64,000 bases of DNA from positions 2,418,001 through 2,482,000 of the forward strand of contig LSAX01000004.1 in NCBI GenBank assembly GCA_001557505.1, read 5' to 3'. The DNA is from Reticulascus tulasneorum. Lineage: Eukaryota > Ascomycota > Sordariomycetes > Glomerellales > Reticulascaceae. Below, in pieces: positions 46,308 to 59,793 of the stretch; the stretch's first letter is position 1; each line of letters starts with the position of its first letter. A model generated the notes under the pieces. It had not been told where the DNA came from. It did not search any database and worked only from the letters and a program-made list of their open reading frames with translations. Made by a program: the position numbers and the translations under genes.

Positions 46308-49300
46308 ATGTCTGCCAGCGACAAATCAAGGCAATCCTCGGGGGGGAAGTCGTTTTTCTCGAGAAGCAAAAACAAGGACAAGAGAAATACCAGCGATGAG
46401 GGCCGGTACTTGGCCGGAACAGAGCATTACGACGCCGCGAGCACCGTTGGATCGCGTATATCGAGACACCATCGCGACTCGTCGACCGTGTCGATAGACC
46501 GAGCCAACTCCCCAGATCCCGGCCTGAACATGATGGCTGGTGTCATGACAACAATCCCCTACGAGAGCATCTCAGCCGATAGCCGATCGCCGATTCCAGT
46601 CGAATACCTCCCCAAAGGAGACCAGGTACCCGTACGGCGCGAGCCTCTGCCACACCAACTCAACAAGAACACGACCGACTTCCATCAATACCCTTCTTTC
46701 GACCCGTCCACCATGACGAACGGGCCGGGCTCGCATCTATCGGGGCCTCGGCCGCCTCCCGGCATGTCGAACCTTACAATGGCCACCACAGGCCGGAATA
46801 CACAACTACAGCAGTGGGGTCCCGGACCGGCTCGAGGGAGTATGGCGAGCACGATGAACGGATCCCACAACTCGAGATACGATTCGTATATGACCTCGGC
46901 AGGTCGAAGTTCTGCTGATCAATCTAGCATATTCTCAGGTAATGGTGGCACCTATGATGCGACCAGTACACCCCGCTCATCTAGACCAGCACTGCCCAGT
47001 GCTTCATCACAGAGTTCATATTCGTCGCACCAGTCCCACAGAGATTCGAACCGATTGACCAAGTTCCCTGGAACAAACGCGCAACAGCCATCCCACGAGG
47101 GTTTCCACTTCCCGAGACCGGACAACGATGATGTCGTCGACCAGATGTTCCAGGCCTTGATGCAGAAGCGAGGCTGGCATAATCTACCGGAACAGGCCCG
47201 CCGCCAAATGATGGCATACCCGGCGACGAAGAAATGGACGCTGCTTTATCAAGATCGGCTTACCGAATGGCAAGGAGAGCAGAAGAGGAGGCAGACGGCG
47301 AGGCCGGGTCAATACGCCACTCCCGATGTCCTCGCATACTCCGACGAAGAGGGTTCGCCTGAATGGTATGTCCGGAGAGTGATGGACAACAGCTTGGACA
47401 CCAAAGGGCTGGGCAGTCTGGAGGTGAACCTGCGGACGCAACAGATAGGATGGGTCAAGCGCTTCATCGAATGCCAAGGCCAGGTTGCTCTGACGAATGT
47501 TCTCCTCAAGATAAATCGCAAAACGGCAATTGGTCCTGTCGCCGCTCCGGATCCCAGGGGAGACAAGAACCTTGACCGGGAGTACGACATCATCAAGTGC
47601 CTGAAAGCTCTGATGAACAACAAGTTTGGCGCGGATGATGCCCTGAATCATCAGCAAGTTATAGTAGCTCTCGCCACATCGCTCCTCTCCCCACGTCTCA
47701 ACACACGAAAGCTCGTCAGCGAAGTCCTCACCTTTCTTTGCCATTGGGCAGATGGGGACGGGCATCTCAAGGTCATCCAGGCTCTCGACTATGTCAAGGC
47801 CCAACAGGGTGAGAACGGCCGTTTCGATGCCTGGATGCGCCTCGTTGAGGTCACCGTCGATGGACGGGGAAAGATGGGCAGTTTGGTCGGTGCCAGTGAC
47901 GAAGTACGAAGCGGCGGCATTGGCATGGAGAACTTGCTGATGGAATATGCCGTTGCGACAATGATGCTCATCAACATGATCATCGATGCCCCCGAGAAGG
48001 ACTTGCAACTTCGTATCCATATACGGGCTCAGTTCACAGCATGTGGCATCAAGCGCATACTGCACAAGATGGAATCTTTCCAATATGACCTCATTGACAA
48101 ACAGATCGAACGTTTCCGGTCGAACGAGGCCATTGACTATGAGGACATGCTTGACAGAGACAACAGCAGCATCAAAGACAGCTTCGAAGGAGAGGTCAAG
48201 GATCTTAACGACCCCGTCCAGATTGTAGATGCTATCCAGCAACGCCTGCAGGGCACCAAGACGCAAGACTATTTCGTATCCGCTTTACAGCATTTACTGC
48301 TAATCCGCGACAACGATGGCGAGGAGCGGTTACGCATGTTCCAGCTCGTGGATTCCATGCTTAGCTATGTTGCCATGGACAGGCGGTTACCGGACATGGA
48401 CCTCAAGCAAAGTCTTAACTTTACCGTTCAAAGCCTCTTGGATAAGCTGCATACGGACTCGGAAGCTCGCCAGGCGCTGGATGAGGCTCTGGAGGGTCGG
48501 CAGATTGCCGACGCCGCCATGGCCGAGCGAGACGAGATGAAAGCCAAGTTGGAACTTGGAGCCGATGGACTGGTGGCCAAGCTCCAGAGGCAGCTTGAGG
48601 AGCAAGCGAGGTTTATCGAAGCTCAGCGGCGGCAAGCCGATGGTCTTAAAGCAGAGTTGGACAATATCCAGACATTAAGACAAAAAGAGGCTCAACGCTA
48701 TGAGTTGGAAACGAGAGAGCTATATCTCATGCTCAGGGATGCGCAAGACGTTGCTGCATCCAATGCCGTTAAAGGCGGCAACGCACTCGGAGATGATAAC
48801 CCAGCCCGCATGCAAGGTATCATTGACCGCGAGCGCCTCATGGGACGTCTACAAATGCAGATCGAACGCCAAAAGACTCAGTACAAACTGGAAGGCAGGG
48901 TGTGGGGCGATGCAGCCGGTCCATCGGATCGACTACGAGCGCTGCGTGAGGAGATGGATGGTAGCGCGCCTCCGGGATCTGCCACACCACCCAGAGACTA
49001 CACGAACAGCATGCTCGGCAGTGTCAACCGCCAAACCAAGATTGCGCGGAAGCCCGTCAACTCTCGCGGAGAGCCAGTCGAGGGCGATTTGCTTGAAGTG
49101 GATGAAGATGACGAAGATGTCGTATTCGAGAAGCCAAGGGTCGTTGAAATCAGGCGCCCAGTCATTGATCCAAGACAGCAAGCCGGGCTTATGGGTGAAA
49201 TTACCGGGAGGGTCAAGAGATACGATGCCAGCGACTCGGAGGACGGCGATGGTGTTACTACCGGTCCATCTCACCCGAGTATGGAATCTCAATCCCCTAT

Positions 49301-51514
49301 CACGCCCGCAGACACCGAAGCTCCCAAAATCCAAATCACCAACACTGCTGGTCCGCCGCCGCCGCCGCCTCCTCCCCCTCCGCCAATGCCCGGTCAGATG
49401 GGTCCCCCACCACCCCCTCCCCCTCCTCCTCCTCCAATGCCTGGTATGCTGTCACCCATCTCAGCTACCGGCGGGCCACCTCCTCCCCCGCCGCCCCCGC
49501 CGCCACCTATGCCCGGTGCTCTTGGAATGCCCCCTCCCCCTCCACCACCATTACCTGGTGCGATATCTGGTCACTTTCTTTCGCAAGCCACCCCGGGCTT
49601 CTCAGCCCCATCGATCGGTTTGCCTGTTGTCCGCCCCAAGAAGAAGCTTAAGGCTCTTCATTGGGATAAGGTCGATTCTCCCATGACCACCCACTGGGCT
49701 GCTCATGCGCCATCTGCTGAAGACAGGGAGGTGAAGTATGCAGAGCTCAGTCGGAAGGGTATATTGGACGAAGTCGAAAAACTTTTCATGGCCAAGGAGA
49801 TCAAGCGACTTGGACAGGCAAACGCTAAGAAGGATGACAAGAAGCAAATCATCCAAAGCGATCTCCGTAAAGCCTTTGGTAAGTAAACCTACAAGCCTGT
49901 GAGTCAAGTGTTGTTGCTAACCCTCCAATAGAAATTGCGCTTGCCAAATTCTCCCAGATACCTGTTGAAAAGGTTGTGCAAATGATTATACATTGCGACA
50001 AAGAAGTACTCGACAATGTCGTAGTCATGGACTTCTTGCAAAAGGATGATCTGTGCAACATACCAGACAACACTGCAAAACTAATGGCGCCATACAGCAA
50101 AGACTGGACCGGGGCGGAGGCCGAAAAGGAGAATCGGGAACAAGATCCGTCCGAGCTCACAAGGCAGGACCAGATCTACTTGTTCACTGCTTTTGAGCTG
50201 CATCATTACTGGAAGAGCAGAATGCGGGCTCTCGCATTGACCAGGAGCTTCGAAGCTGAGTACGATGAGATCACAGAGAAGATTCGCCAAGTCGTCACAG
50301 TCTCGGAGTCTCTCAGAGATTCGGTTTCCTTGATGAACGTTCTTGGTCTTATTTTGGATATCGGAAATTACATGAACGACGCCAACAAACAAGCCAGGGG
50401 CTTCAAATTGAGCTCTCTTGCCAGACTCGGCATGGTCAAGGATGACAAGAACGAGTCAACTCTTCAAGATCTTGTCGAGCGGATAGTCCGCAATCAATAC
50501 CCAGAATGGGAAGGCTTTGCGGACGATATTTCTGGAGTTCTGACCACTCAGAAGATCAGCGTCGAGCAACTCCAGACAGAGGCCAAGAAGTACATCGACA
50601 ATATTCGAAATGTGCAAATGTCTCTTGATTCGGGTAACCTCAGCGATCCCAAGAAATTCCATCCTCAGGATCGTGTGAGCCAAATCGTGCAAAGGTGCAT
50701 GAAGGAGGCCAGGAGGAAGGCGGAACAGATGCAACTCTACCTCGAGGAGATGGTGAAGACCTACAACGACATCATGGTCTTCTATGGCGAGGATCCTACA
50801 GATGAGAATGCCAGAAGGGACTTCTTCGCCAAGCTTGCCATCTTCGTGTCTGAATGGAAGAAATCGAGAGACAAGAATGTTCAAGTTGAAGAGACTCGGA
50901 AACGCAACGAGGCCTCAATGAAACGGAAGCATGCCCAGCTCAAGATCACTGCCGCCGTTGTCGAAGGGGCACCACCTTCCCCCTCCAGTGCCGGCGCGAT
51001 GGATTCTCTGCTCGAGAAGCTTCGTGCAGCTGCTCCTCAGACGCGAGATCAGAGAGATCGTCGCCGTAGAGCTAGACTCAAGGACCGCCACCAAGTTCGT
51101 GTTGCTTCAGGTCAGAAGATACCCGACCTGAACGAGATTCCCGAGATCGAGGCTGGCCTGCAATCTAAGGAGTCAACCATTGACGAGGATGGCAATCCGC
51201 TCAGCCCAGGCCTCTCGTCGCCAAGGGAGGGCGGAGAGGATGATGTTGCGGAGAGAGCAGCTCTCCTCCTCCAAGGCATGCGCGGCGGAGACGGAGCAGA
51301 TGATGCAGATCCTGAAAAGAGAGAAAGTCTACGAAAGTCAAGGAGACATACGGCCGAGGAAGAAAGGAAGTTGAGGAGAAGGAGACGCGAGAGAACCACG
51401 TCGACCCAAGGTGACGGAGACACGAAAGATGAGTCCATGATGGACAGCACGATTGGAGATAGACCACCAACTCCCGCAGGGGAGGACACGGTGGTAGAAG
51501 GGAGCGGCACTTGA
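46308..51514 (+). CDS. BNI1: Diaphanous-type formin, BNI1/SepA class
   Basis: Exons 46308..49878 and 49932..51514 give 1,717 residues. It nucleates and elongates actin cables and rings for hyphal tip growth and septation, under Rho GTPase control. Order: Ser/Arg-rich N-terminus (1-260); GTPase-binding/FH3 region from about 265 (DDVVDQMFQALMQKRGWHNL onward); coiled coil about 735-850 (Glu/Lys/Gln-rich); FH1 with four polyproline blocks at about 1015-1085, each ending in PMPG or LPG; FH2 from about 1105 (KKKLKALHWDKVDSPM) to about 1510; and a C-terminal DAD-like segment MDSLLEKLRAAAP followed by RRRRARLK. The single intron sits inside FH2 after RKAF and restores EIALAKF. The length and architecture fit filamentous-fungal SepA, usually the only formin in such genomes. 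Confidence 0.97.
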
Positions 51515-52574
51515 GGTGCCAACTTCATGTTCCACACGTTCATATATACAAACCGTACGTAATGTTTACTCTATTGGACGAGGGCGTCACATCTTGATCC
51601 GGCTTTCGCTTTACAAACCTGGACATACTTGATTGCAAGGGAGAGACTACGGCGTTCTCGACTGTCGCAACTTTGTTTCTTTTTTTTTCTTCTTCTTCTT
51701 CGGAATCTATACGGAAAGCGAGTCGTAGGTGCCTCGTGGCGGTTGGTTGGTGCTACTACCGCGGGTTCGTGAGGCGGGCTAGGACGCTGGACTCCAGCTG
51801 GTCTTTGGGTTGGCATCCTGTATTGTGGAAGCATGGATGGCGATGCATGTAGTGGTAGTGAAGGAGAGCATAGCACTGTGGTTTTGTGAAGTGGGAAGAA
51901 GAGGAGATATGGAGAGAGGAAATGAGATGGGTTTATTACTACAGTTGTAACTCAGCAGTTCATTTATCCACTTCTTGCTCTCTGTTCGAGGTAAACTTCA
52001 TATACACCATGTCCCTCTTCCTGAGCCCAAACGGATTGTGGTTGTGATGCTTACCTAATTCCCCATTCCTCACTGACTTAACTCAACAAACGGTTCAAGC
52101 GTCCCCTGTTCCTCCTTTCCATAACCACTACATACATCAAACGCCAATCACGCCAGGGCGGACACGGCTATGATCGAGGAGAAACAATAGCTGACACCCC
52201 CATACCCGAGATCTCCAATTCCGAGCGCCTACCCTGAGTGTATCTTGCATTTAGCCGCGATTAGTTCCCCCACGGGACCCCAACTTCACCCCTCATTCCC
52301 AGACATCATCCACTGCGGGACCGCTAGAGTGGAAGACCCCACTACCACGGGGCAATGATGCCCGTCACTATGGAAGTTGCTCTGGTTCCTGTCGGTGATA
52401 TCTGCTACATTAATCCAGGAGCTAGCTGTGTATGAGGACCCGAGCTCCGTTCCAAACCCCCCGCCTTGTGATTTGCTTTCTCAGTTTCTCCCAGCTTTCA
52501 TCGACTTCTGTACAGCCGATTGCCTTGCGCACTCCTTCATCACCAAGCATCGTCTAGCTAGAAAGCCCGTAGCC
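51515..52574. other. Intergenic between the formin and DUF2264 genes
   Basis: 1,060 bp. A T/C tract at 51672-51701 lies in the probable formin 3' untranslated region. C/A-rich promoter-like DNA precedes the next gene. The frame open upstream of 52575 starts with TTG and was not used. Confidence 0.6.
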
Positions 52575-54773
52575 ATGGCCGCCGCACAGACTGGTCTAGT
52601 TCTGGGCTACGACGGCCATCATCCATTCTCAAAGGTTGAACTTACCGATCGGGATTCCGTCCAAGAGCTCCTGCGTACTCTGCTCGACCCCCTTGAGCCA
52701 TTCTTCTCCCCCTTGAAAGCCCGAGTGAAATGCCCCGGTGCTACGGCGGTCAGGTTTGACCAGGCTGCCTCAGAAGTTGAGGGCATATGCCGCCCTTTAT
52801 GGGGTCTGTCATGTTTACTAGCCGGCGGCGGCGAGTATCACGGCACCAATTGGTGGATCGAGGGTATCAAGTCCGGTACTGACCCGGAGAACCCAGAGTA
52901 TTGGGGCTATCCGAGGGACAATGACCAGCGGATGGTGGAGATGTGCCCTCTAGGTATGGACATATGCCTCATGCTATGACGAAGCTAATGGGTATTGTAG
53001 GTTATGCGCTTGCCGTTGCCCCTGTCATCTGGCAAACCCTCTCAGAGAAGGAACGTGACAATGTCGAGAACTGGCTGGGAAACTCTGTCAATGAGAAGAA
53101 GTACGCCCATAAGCACTGTCTGGCCTGGGCCACGGTTGCTAACGGTTGGCAGCATGCCGAACACCAATTGGCTGTGGTTCCGCGTCTTTGCCAATTTGGG
53201 ATTGAAGAAGAACGGGGGCAAGTTCTCTCAGGACAGACTGGATGCTGATATCGAACATCTGAACACTTTCTATCGGGGCGGCGGATGGTCAAACGATGGG
53301 CCGGAGGGAATTCATCAGATGGACTACTACTCGTCGAGTTTCGCCATTCATTTCCTGCAACTCCTCTATGCGAAACTAGCAGGCGAAGACGAGCCTGAAA
53401 GGGCAGCGGAATTCAAAAAGCGAGCACAAATGGCTGCGTTGGACCTTGTCCACTACTACGATCTCGAAGGACGATCGATTCCGTTCGGTCGCAGTGTTGG
53501 ATACCGATTTGCGATGGTGTCCTTCTGGGGGGCGCTGGCCTATGCTGATGTCGAACTGCCCGCACCGTTGACTTGGGGCATGGTCAAGGGCATTGTCATG
53601 CGCCATCTGCGATGGTGGCAGACACAACATGACATGTGGAGTCCTAGTGGAACACTGACGATTGGATATTCGTACCCGAACATGTACATGGCGGAGAACT
53701 ACAACAGTCCCGGAAGCCCGGTAAGTACTCTCGGCTGTCGTCTCAGGATGTTTTGCTAATACGATGAAACGGCAGTACTGGGCATGTCTTGCCTTTATTT
53801 GCCTGGCTGTGCCTGCTGAGCATCCCTTCTGGACATCGGAGGAGGAAAACCCCTGGGATGTTATCCCCAAAGTCAAGACACTCAAACACCCTGGCCACAT
53901 TATGAGGTGAGAAGTCCCCGTTTGTTTCTGCAACATTCTCTAATGGCCTTTACTAGCTATCTTGGTGGTCACTGCATGCTCCTGTCATCTGGGCAAGCAT
54001 GCAGCTATCCCATGAAGGGTACCCACGCCAAATATGGCGGCTTCGCGTATAGCAGCTCTTATGCATATTCGGTACCTCCTGGGCTCTTCACGCTCGAGCA
54101 ATATGCACTAGCTTCGCAGCTCGGCCTGTCGGATGACGGAGGAGAGTTCTGGAAAACTCGAAGATTGTCCGAGTATGCTGGCATCGAGACGCGAGAAGAG
54201 AAGCCGGTGCTCGTGTCGGTGTGGAAGCCATTCCCTGATGTCAAGATCAAAACCATCCTGGTGCCACCGGAGGAGTCGACACCGAACTGGCATCTCAGAA
54301 TTCACCAAATCGAAGCCGGTCGCGAGGTCATGACGGCCGATGGATCATTCGCGATTAGCAACGAAAACAGCACGAATGGTCGATATCTTGACCTTTACGA
54401 CGCCGAGACATTTGAGGGCACCTCACCAAAGATCATTGGCAACTACGACACCAACACGCCCGAGGGTCTAACGACTGGCCGAGCAGGGTCATTCGCGGTA
54501 TCCAAGGGAGCCGTCGGCATCAAGGCGCTTGAAGATAGCGTTGAAAGGACAGCAATGCTGGTCAACGCGGACCCGAACTCCAATCTCGTGGAAAACAGAA
54601 CAACAATTCCAACACTCCAGCACACAATCAAGAAGGGCGAAACGGTCTGGTACATCACAGCAATCTATGCCAAGCCCAGTGGTGAAGGTGTGCCGAAAGC
54701 AAATTACCTGGATGGCTGGGACACCCCCCCGGCAACACCTTCTTGGCTTAAGTCTGAAATAGGTGGTTCTTGA
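52575..54773 (+). CDS. DUF2264 family protein, probable alpha/alpha-toroid carbohydrate-active enzyme
   Basis: Exons 52575..52953, 53001..53100, 53153..53720, 53776..53906, 53957..54773 give 664 residues. The start ATG (GCCATGG) was preferred over a non-ATG upstream extension. Family hallmarks are [82 protein letters not shown] and [21 protein letters not shown]2264 proteins occur in fungi and bacteria; the repeated helical pattern resembles toroid glycoside hydrolases and lyases, but no activity is known to me, so any substrate is speculative. No signal peptide is visible, implying a cytosolic protein. The second intron (53101-53152) hides the core motif MPNTNWLWF unless spliced. A sugar-type transporter lies 1.45 kb downstream. 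Confidence 0.93.
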
Positions 54774-56225
54774 GAGGTTGTGCTGCGAGGGAAGCTGAGT
54801 GGCTTTGACGCCGACCTCGTGGTCCTTTTCTAGGCGCGTACGGGGGGTGGATTTTCCACGAATCTGAAAACTTTCCATGCGCCACATCGTTGCGTCTGAG
54901 GTTGGGGGAGAAGCTGGGTCTGGGGAACAGCTGTCTTGGAAACTCCAAAAGCCAAGCAATTTTTCCAAACCTCACAAATGTGTTCAGACTCGAGATTCGG
55001 GGCCAAGAGTGACTGGGTGGGTGGGACGAAAAAGAGCCTCACACAGAATATCCAATATGGATATGCCCCCATAATCCGAGCAGGCAACTGACAAGCGGCT
55101 ATTATACATTTGGATCCACAACATGTCTAGAAAGAGATTTTCATTGTTCGCGGTCGACGTCGTTCATCCAACATACATGCCTATGCTCTCAATCTCCACA
55201 GGACCGAGCGTGGCTTTATCATATGTTGCCACTAGTGCTACCTATGCTACCTCTGCTACTGGGGAATCTCCTCCACCTCTCCCCGCATTTTGGCTAAAGT
55301 TAGATGTACATAACGGCTAAAGCGGGGCTGGATCTTGTCCCTCCGATGTGGTCCCGTCCACACATGTTTTCGAGCAGAGCACCCTCTACTGAAAACCGAT
55401 GTCGAAAAGGGCGCTAACAGTTCAATGATTCTTGTGACTTTTTCTAGCATTCGATGAAGGCGACGTTCCAGTATCAGAAATCGAGTGGCTTGCAGGGACA
55501 TTCACAGAGTCGACGCAGCCAAGCTCTCGTGGCTCGACCAGGAGCAGGCGGGAAGCAATTCGTGGAACAAATTGTCCCACCTCTCACATCTCAAGAAAGT
55601 CGTTCGAGTCTGCTCCGTGCTGCGCCGTGTGCCTTCACCATTCTAGCTTTCGGTCCTCTTGGCATTCATCTTGGCAGATGGGCAACCAAAACATGCCAAT
55701 ATAACCCGGCTACCAAGAGCAGTAAACCCGACGAGATCGTCGGCCCCCTCGAGCTTCGAGGCCAATCAGCTGTGCTGTTCTGTCATTTCTTATCCGTGTG
55801 CGGTGGAGAAAATCTTCGTTTCCCGTGGTTGGGATATTGTGTAACCGACCCGAAGCTGCCACGATGCAAGCTGCACGGTCAGGATGGCCTGGTCCTCCTC
55901 CAATGTGATATCCAGATGAGCCTAGAAGAGAGGGGAAGCTGTTTCCCACCCTCCCACCCGTGTCCATCGCGCGTGCCGCCCCTGTCCTGCAAGGCTATTC
56001 TTTGGAGTGAACCCCAGAACCGGATTTAGAAGGGACGGGGTCTTGCGATACGCATATCATTATATTATAACCCTGCAGGATCCCGTTGCTTTGCGCTCTT
56101 CCTTTCCTCTCTCCTCCTGACATCGTTTTGCTCCTGGTGAAAGTTGACCCGGCGAGCTTCCTCACTTACACAAGAGTGGCCCCTTTTCATCACATCTAGT
56201 GTGTAAGCTCGAAAAGTTTGCCAAA
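54774..56225. other. Intergenic between the DUF2264 and transporter genes
   Basis: 1,452 bp. Short frames (65 codons at 55123, 191 codons around 55454) lack recognisable motifs and probably are not genes. C/T-rich DNA at 56085-56160 is a likely leader of the transporter. Confidence 0.55.
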
Positions 56226-58609
56226 ATGGGTCTCATGGCCAGGTTCCTCCGTGCCATCGTCAAGAACGATGCCATGAAGACTGAGTACGCGGCGAATTGA
56301 CATTCCGAGGAGATTTGGCTAATTCTCGCCCAGTCCCGATGAGATCTACGGATGGAGAGTCTTCGCATTGGTTTGCTCTTGTAAGTTCTGCTGTGATTCA
56401 TGTATGCGATCGTGTAACTGACCAGACTTAGCTTGGTATGGTTGACAGGTTGCCCGCCACGGAAAGTCGTATATATTGCTGACACCGATCACGAAACAGC
56501 TTCGGAGGCATGCTTTTCGGCTGGGAGTAAGCTCACCTGGCCAATGGAGATGGTAAGCAGCTAACCAGACACAGTATCGGAGCCATTGGCGGTGTTTTGG
56601 CTATGGAGGTGACTCAAAAGTATGGTCTCAAAACTCATGCCACCGCTGTCTCGAAGACACTAACCGGAAACCAGGAAATATGGATACTTTCATAGAGACA
56701 AGCCTTTCAAGACGCTCCAGGACCAAAATAGTGAGCCTTTAGCTATGTCGAACCCCCAATTATGCTACGATATTGATACGTTTCTCTAGTTGTTTCTACC
56801 CTGCAGGGCGGCTGCTTCGCAGCCTGTCTGATTACCCCATGGCTTGCCGATAAATACGGACGTCGGTTGTGCTTGATGGCTACCGGCGTTATCACAACGG
56901 TTGGTGTCATCCTGCAGGCCGCATCCTCGTCTACCGGAAACTTGCCCGCTATGTTCGTTGGCCGATTCGTTGCCGGTCTCGGTGTCGGTGCCGCCTCTAT
57001 GTTGACCCCCTTGTACGTGTCCGAGTGTGCGCCTCGAGCTATTCGAGGCGGCTTGACTGGTGAGTTAAGTGTGCGACACACACAGATCCGGGCCGACCAC
57101 TAACTTGACCCGATAGCGTTCTACCAGCTCTTTATCGTCACGGGTACCATGTTTGCTTTCTGGTAGGATATCTCCCCGTCTCACTCTCAGATAGAAAAAC
57201 CAGCTAACGTTCAATTCTTAGGATCAACTATGGCAGTCTCATCAACATGGAGGGTGCATCTGTCTACGCTGTACCTCTCGCTCTTCAGGCCGTCCCAGCT
57301 GTGTAAGCACATATTACTACGCGAAGGCCGCATAGTCTAACTCACATGGACAGTGCTCTTTTTTTCGGCATGCTGGTCTCCCCAGAGAGGTGAGTATCCA
57401 AAGAAACCCCGGTACTGCAGAGACCATGTTTGACAAGTGAAACAGCCCCCGATGGTGTGCCAAGCAAGACAACTGGGAGCTAACGACAACTCTCCTGAGC
57501 AGGATGCGAGGGTAAGTACTTTCTTCCCAGAACGACCATGGATTCTAGATACTAACTTGCCCGAAGTCTTCCTCATGATCACCCTTATGTCCAGTCCGAA
57601 CTACAAGAAATGGCCGAACAACTCGAACTCGAGCGACGCCTTGTCGGTGATGCCACTGCAATCACACTGCTGAAGGAGATGTGGCTCATTCCCGGCAACC
57701 GTAAGCGAGCTATCATCTCCGTTGTGCTCATGATCTGCCAGCAGATGACCGGTGTCAATGCCATCGTACGTGCCATCGAGTAATCCCAACCTACACTTGC
57801 AAATATCGAAACTAACCCTGCGCAGAACTACTACGCGCCACAAATCTTCCGCAACCTTGGCATGGACAGCACCAAATCCTCCCTCTTCGCCACTGGTATT
57901 TATGGTGTTGTCAAAGTCGTCAGCTGTTCCATATTCCTCGTATTCGTCGCCGACTCGCTCGGCCGACGATGGAGTCTGCTGTGGACTAGTGTGGCGCAGG
58001 GTGTTGTCATGTTTATTGTTGGTATCTATGGAAGAGTCAGCCCGCCTGTTGACGGAGCGCCGGTGAGTACCCCCTCTAAAAGACATATGGCATGTGTGGA
58101 TTGTTTCTAACCAGATGACAGATCCCACCTTTCGGTTATGTCGCGATTGCATGTATCTACCTCTGGGTCGTCTTCTTCCAGTTCGGCTGGGGACCGTGCT
58201 GTTGGATTCTCGTGTCCGAAATCCCCAGCGCACGTCTTAGAGCTATGAACGTCGCACTCGCTGCTGCGACGCAGTGGCTCTTCAACTTCATTGTTGCGCG
58301 GACCGTCTTGACCATGCAGTTGACCATGGGATACAAGGGCTATGTACGTTTCCCATTCGCCTCCTCTCCCCCCAACATCTCACGTAGACTAACGTAATCC
58401 TGTTTTGATAGGGCATGTTCTTCATGTTCGGCTCGTTCGGTTTCGCCATGGGCATCTTCGTCTGGTTCTTCATCCCTGAGACCAAGGGTCTCAGTCTCGA
58501 GAAGATGGACGAGCTGTTCGGTATCACGGAGATGGTCAAGCGGATCGACGATGACGAACCCGAGGCGAAGCCTACCAGCATCCGAGAGGAGGTTGCGGGA
58601 AAGAACTAG
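56226..58609 (+). CDS. MFS sugar porter, quinate-permease/hexose-transporter type
   Basis: 530 residues from 15 exons: 56226..56284, 56334..56380, 56432..56435, 56500..56526, 56575..56619, 56675..56730, 56790..57059, 57117..57162, 57222..57302, 57354..57389, 57446..57511, 57567..57765, 57826..58062, 58122..58343, 58412..58609. Twelve-TM sugar porter signatures are all present: [15 protein letters not shown] in TM1, ADKYGRR between TM2 and TM3, PESPRW after TM6, [17 protein letters not shown] in TM7, DSLGRRW, and [16 protein letters not shown] at the end. [19 protein letters not shown] and [18 protein letters not shown] resemble quinate permeases (QutD/qa-y). A 4-nt exon is needed to keep frame. 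The likely role is plasma-membrane proton-coupled uptake of a sugar or cyclic polyol acid; the exact substrate cannot be read from sequence. Confidence 0.93.
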
Positions 58610-59793
58610 ACTCGAGACACACTGATTCCTTGAGGCGAGAGGGTCGAGAGGGTCGAGTGGGGGTAAGGGCCCGAGATTGGCATACGTCTCTGCGCAAGAT
58701 ATACATTTAATCATTCGTTTTGGAGAGACCGTTGAGAAGTGGTTTGGAGATGACAGTACACATCATGAAGAGACGGTCCATGCATTGGGGTTCCTGAACG
58801 AGACCCGCGTCCTTGAGGCATATCACCATCTAACTTTCGTATACCCGGCGCTAGTTCAATGCTACCTGATTTTCTGCCATTATCTTGAAATCAGATCAAC
58901 AAGTGTGATTGATACAGAAAACCTGGAGATTGATTTAGCCAAGAAACCCCCATTCTCCGTTAGCTCTCGCCGCGGTTCGTCATGCATCTCGTGTTGAACC
59001 ACGCCCTTATCAGATAACTCGGTATAAACCTCAGACAAAGACATGTCCCTTTTACAGAGCCCGTCTCTGGCAAATAACATGACACCATGCTGGCCGTCGA
59101 CCTTGTCCGGGAACGGTCACCAGGAGCTTTTGGAGGACCCGGCCGGCGATGTAGACGCTTCACGGGGTCAGCTTTTCAAGAGTAGATGAGCGATCCGCAG
59201 GTAGCAGAAACTCACCCCGAATATGCTTAGGAAGCTTCCACCACTGCTGGCCGGGCGGGCATAAACGACTCACGTTCAAGGACGATGACTGCAGTGTGGC
59301 GTCAACTGTAGTGCATGGCTTTTGCGTCTTTCCCCGGATCGGCTTTCCATAAACTCCACTGCAACTGACTTACAGAGCTCTGCAGTATGCCACCCCCCTG
59401 TAGTGGAGGGGCAACAATACCGCACTGGCATGCGCCGAAGGGGGCCTTGGAAGATCCCAAACCTGCGGCCGTGTTCAGGGTACGCAACCTTAATCCCACG
59501 TCTCCGCATTCTCCTCCATGCAGGCAGGCCCTTGGGGCTATATCAGCCTGTCACAGACAAAAGGCCGTTGATGACAAGCTGTCATAACAGCGTGTGTTTC
59601 CAATGGGGGGTTTTAAATTACCCCGCTACGTCTTGAAAAAGCACACACTGTTTGCCCCAAGCATATCCCCACGTTTCCCATCTTTCTGAAATGCGAGCCG
59701 CGACTGGCGCCATGTTGGTCTACTAGACGGATTCATTCGTCATTGCGATTTTCTCCCCCCGCCAAGTCCAATGTGCGTATTGCGCATGCAGTA
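58610..59793. other. Intergenic between the transporter and SDR genes
   Basis: 1,184 bp. Just after the transporter stop an 11-bp unit GAGGGTCGAGA is nearly duplicated (58637-58656). No gene supported. Confidence 0.55.

Noticed and set aside
45973..46497. 174-codon ORF overlapping the formin start
   Set aside because: It starts with GTG and runs into the formin coding region in another frame; no homology recognised.
47184..48266. 360-codon antisense ORF inside the formin gene
   Set aside because: Mirror of the formin coding frame; antisense frames in GC-balanced coding exons are often open.
55454..56029. 191-codon ORF before the transporter gene
   Set aside because: No motif, no Kozak or splice support; composition like intergenic DNA.
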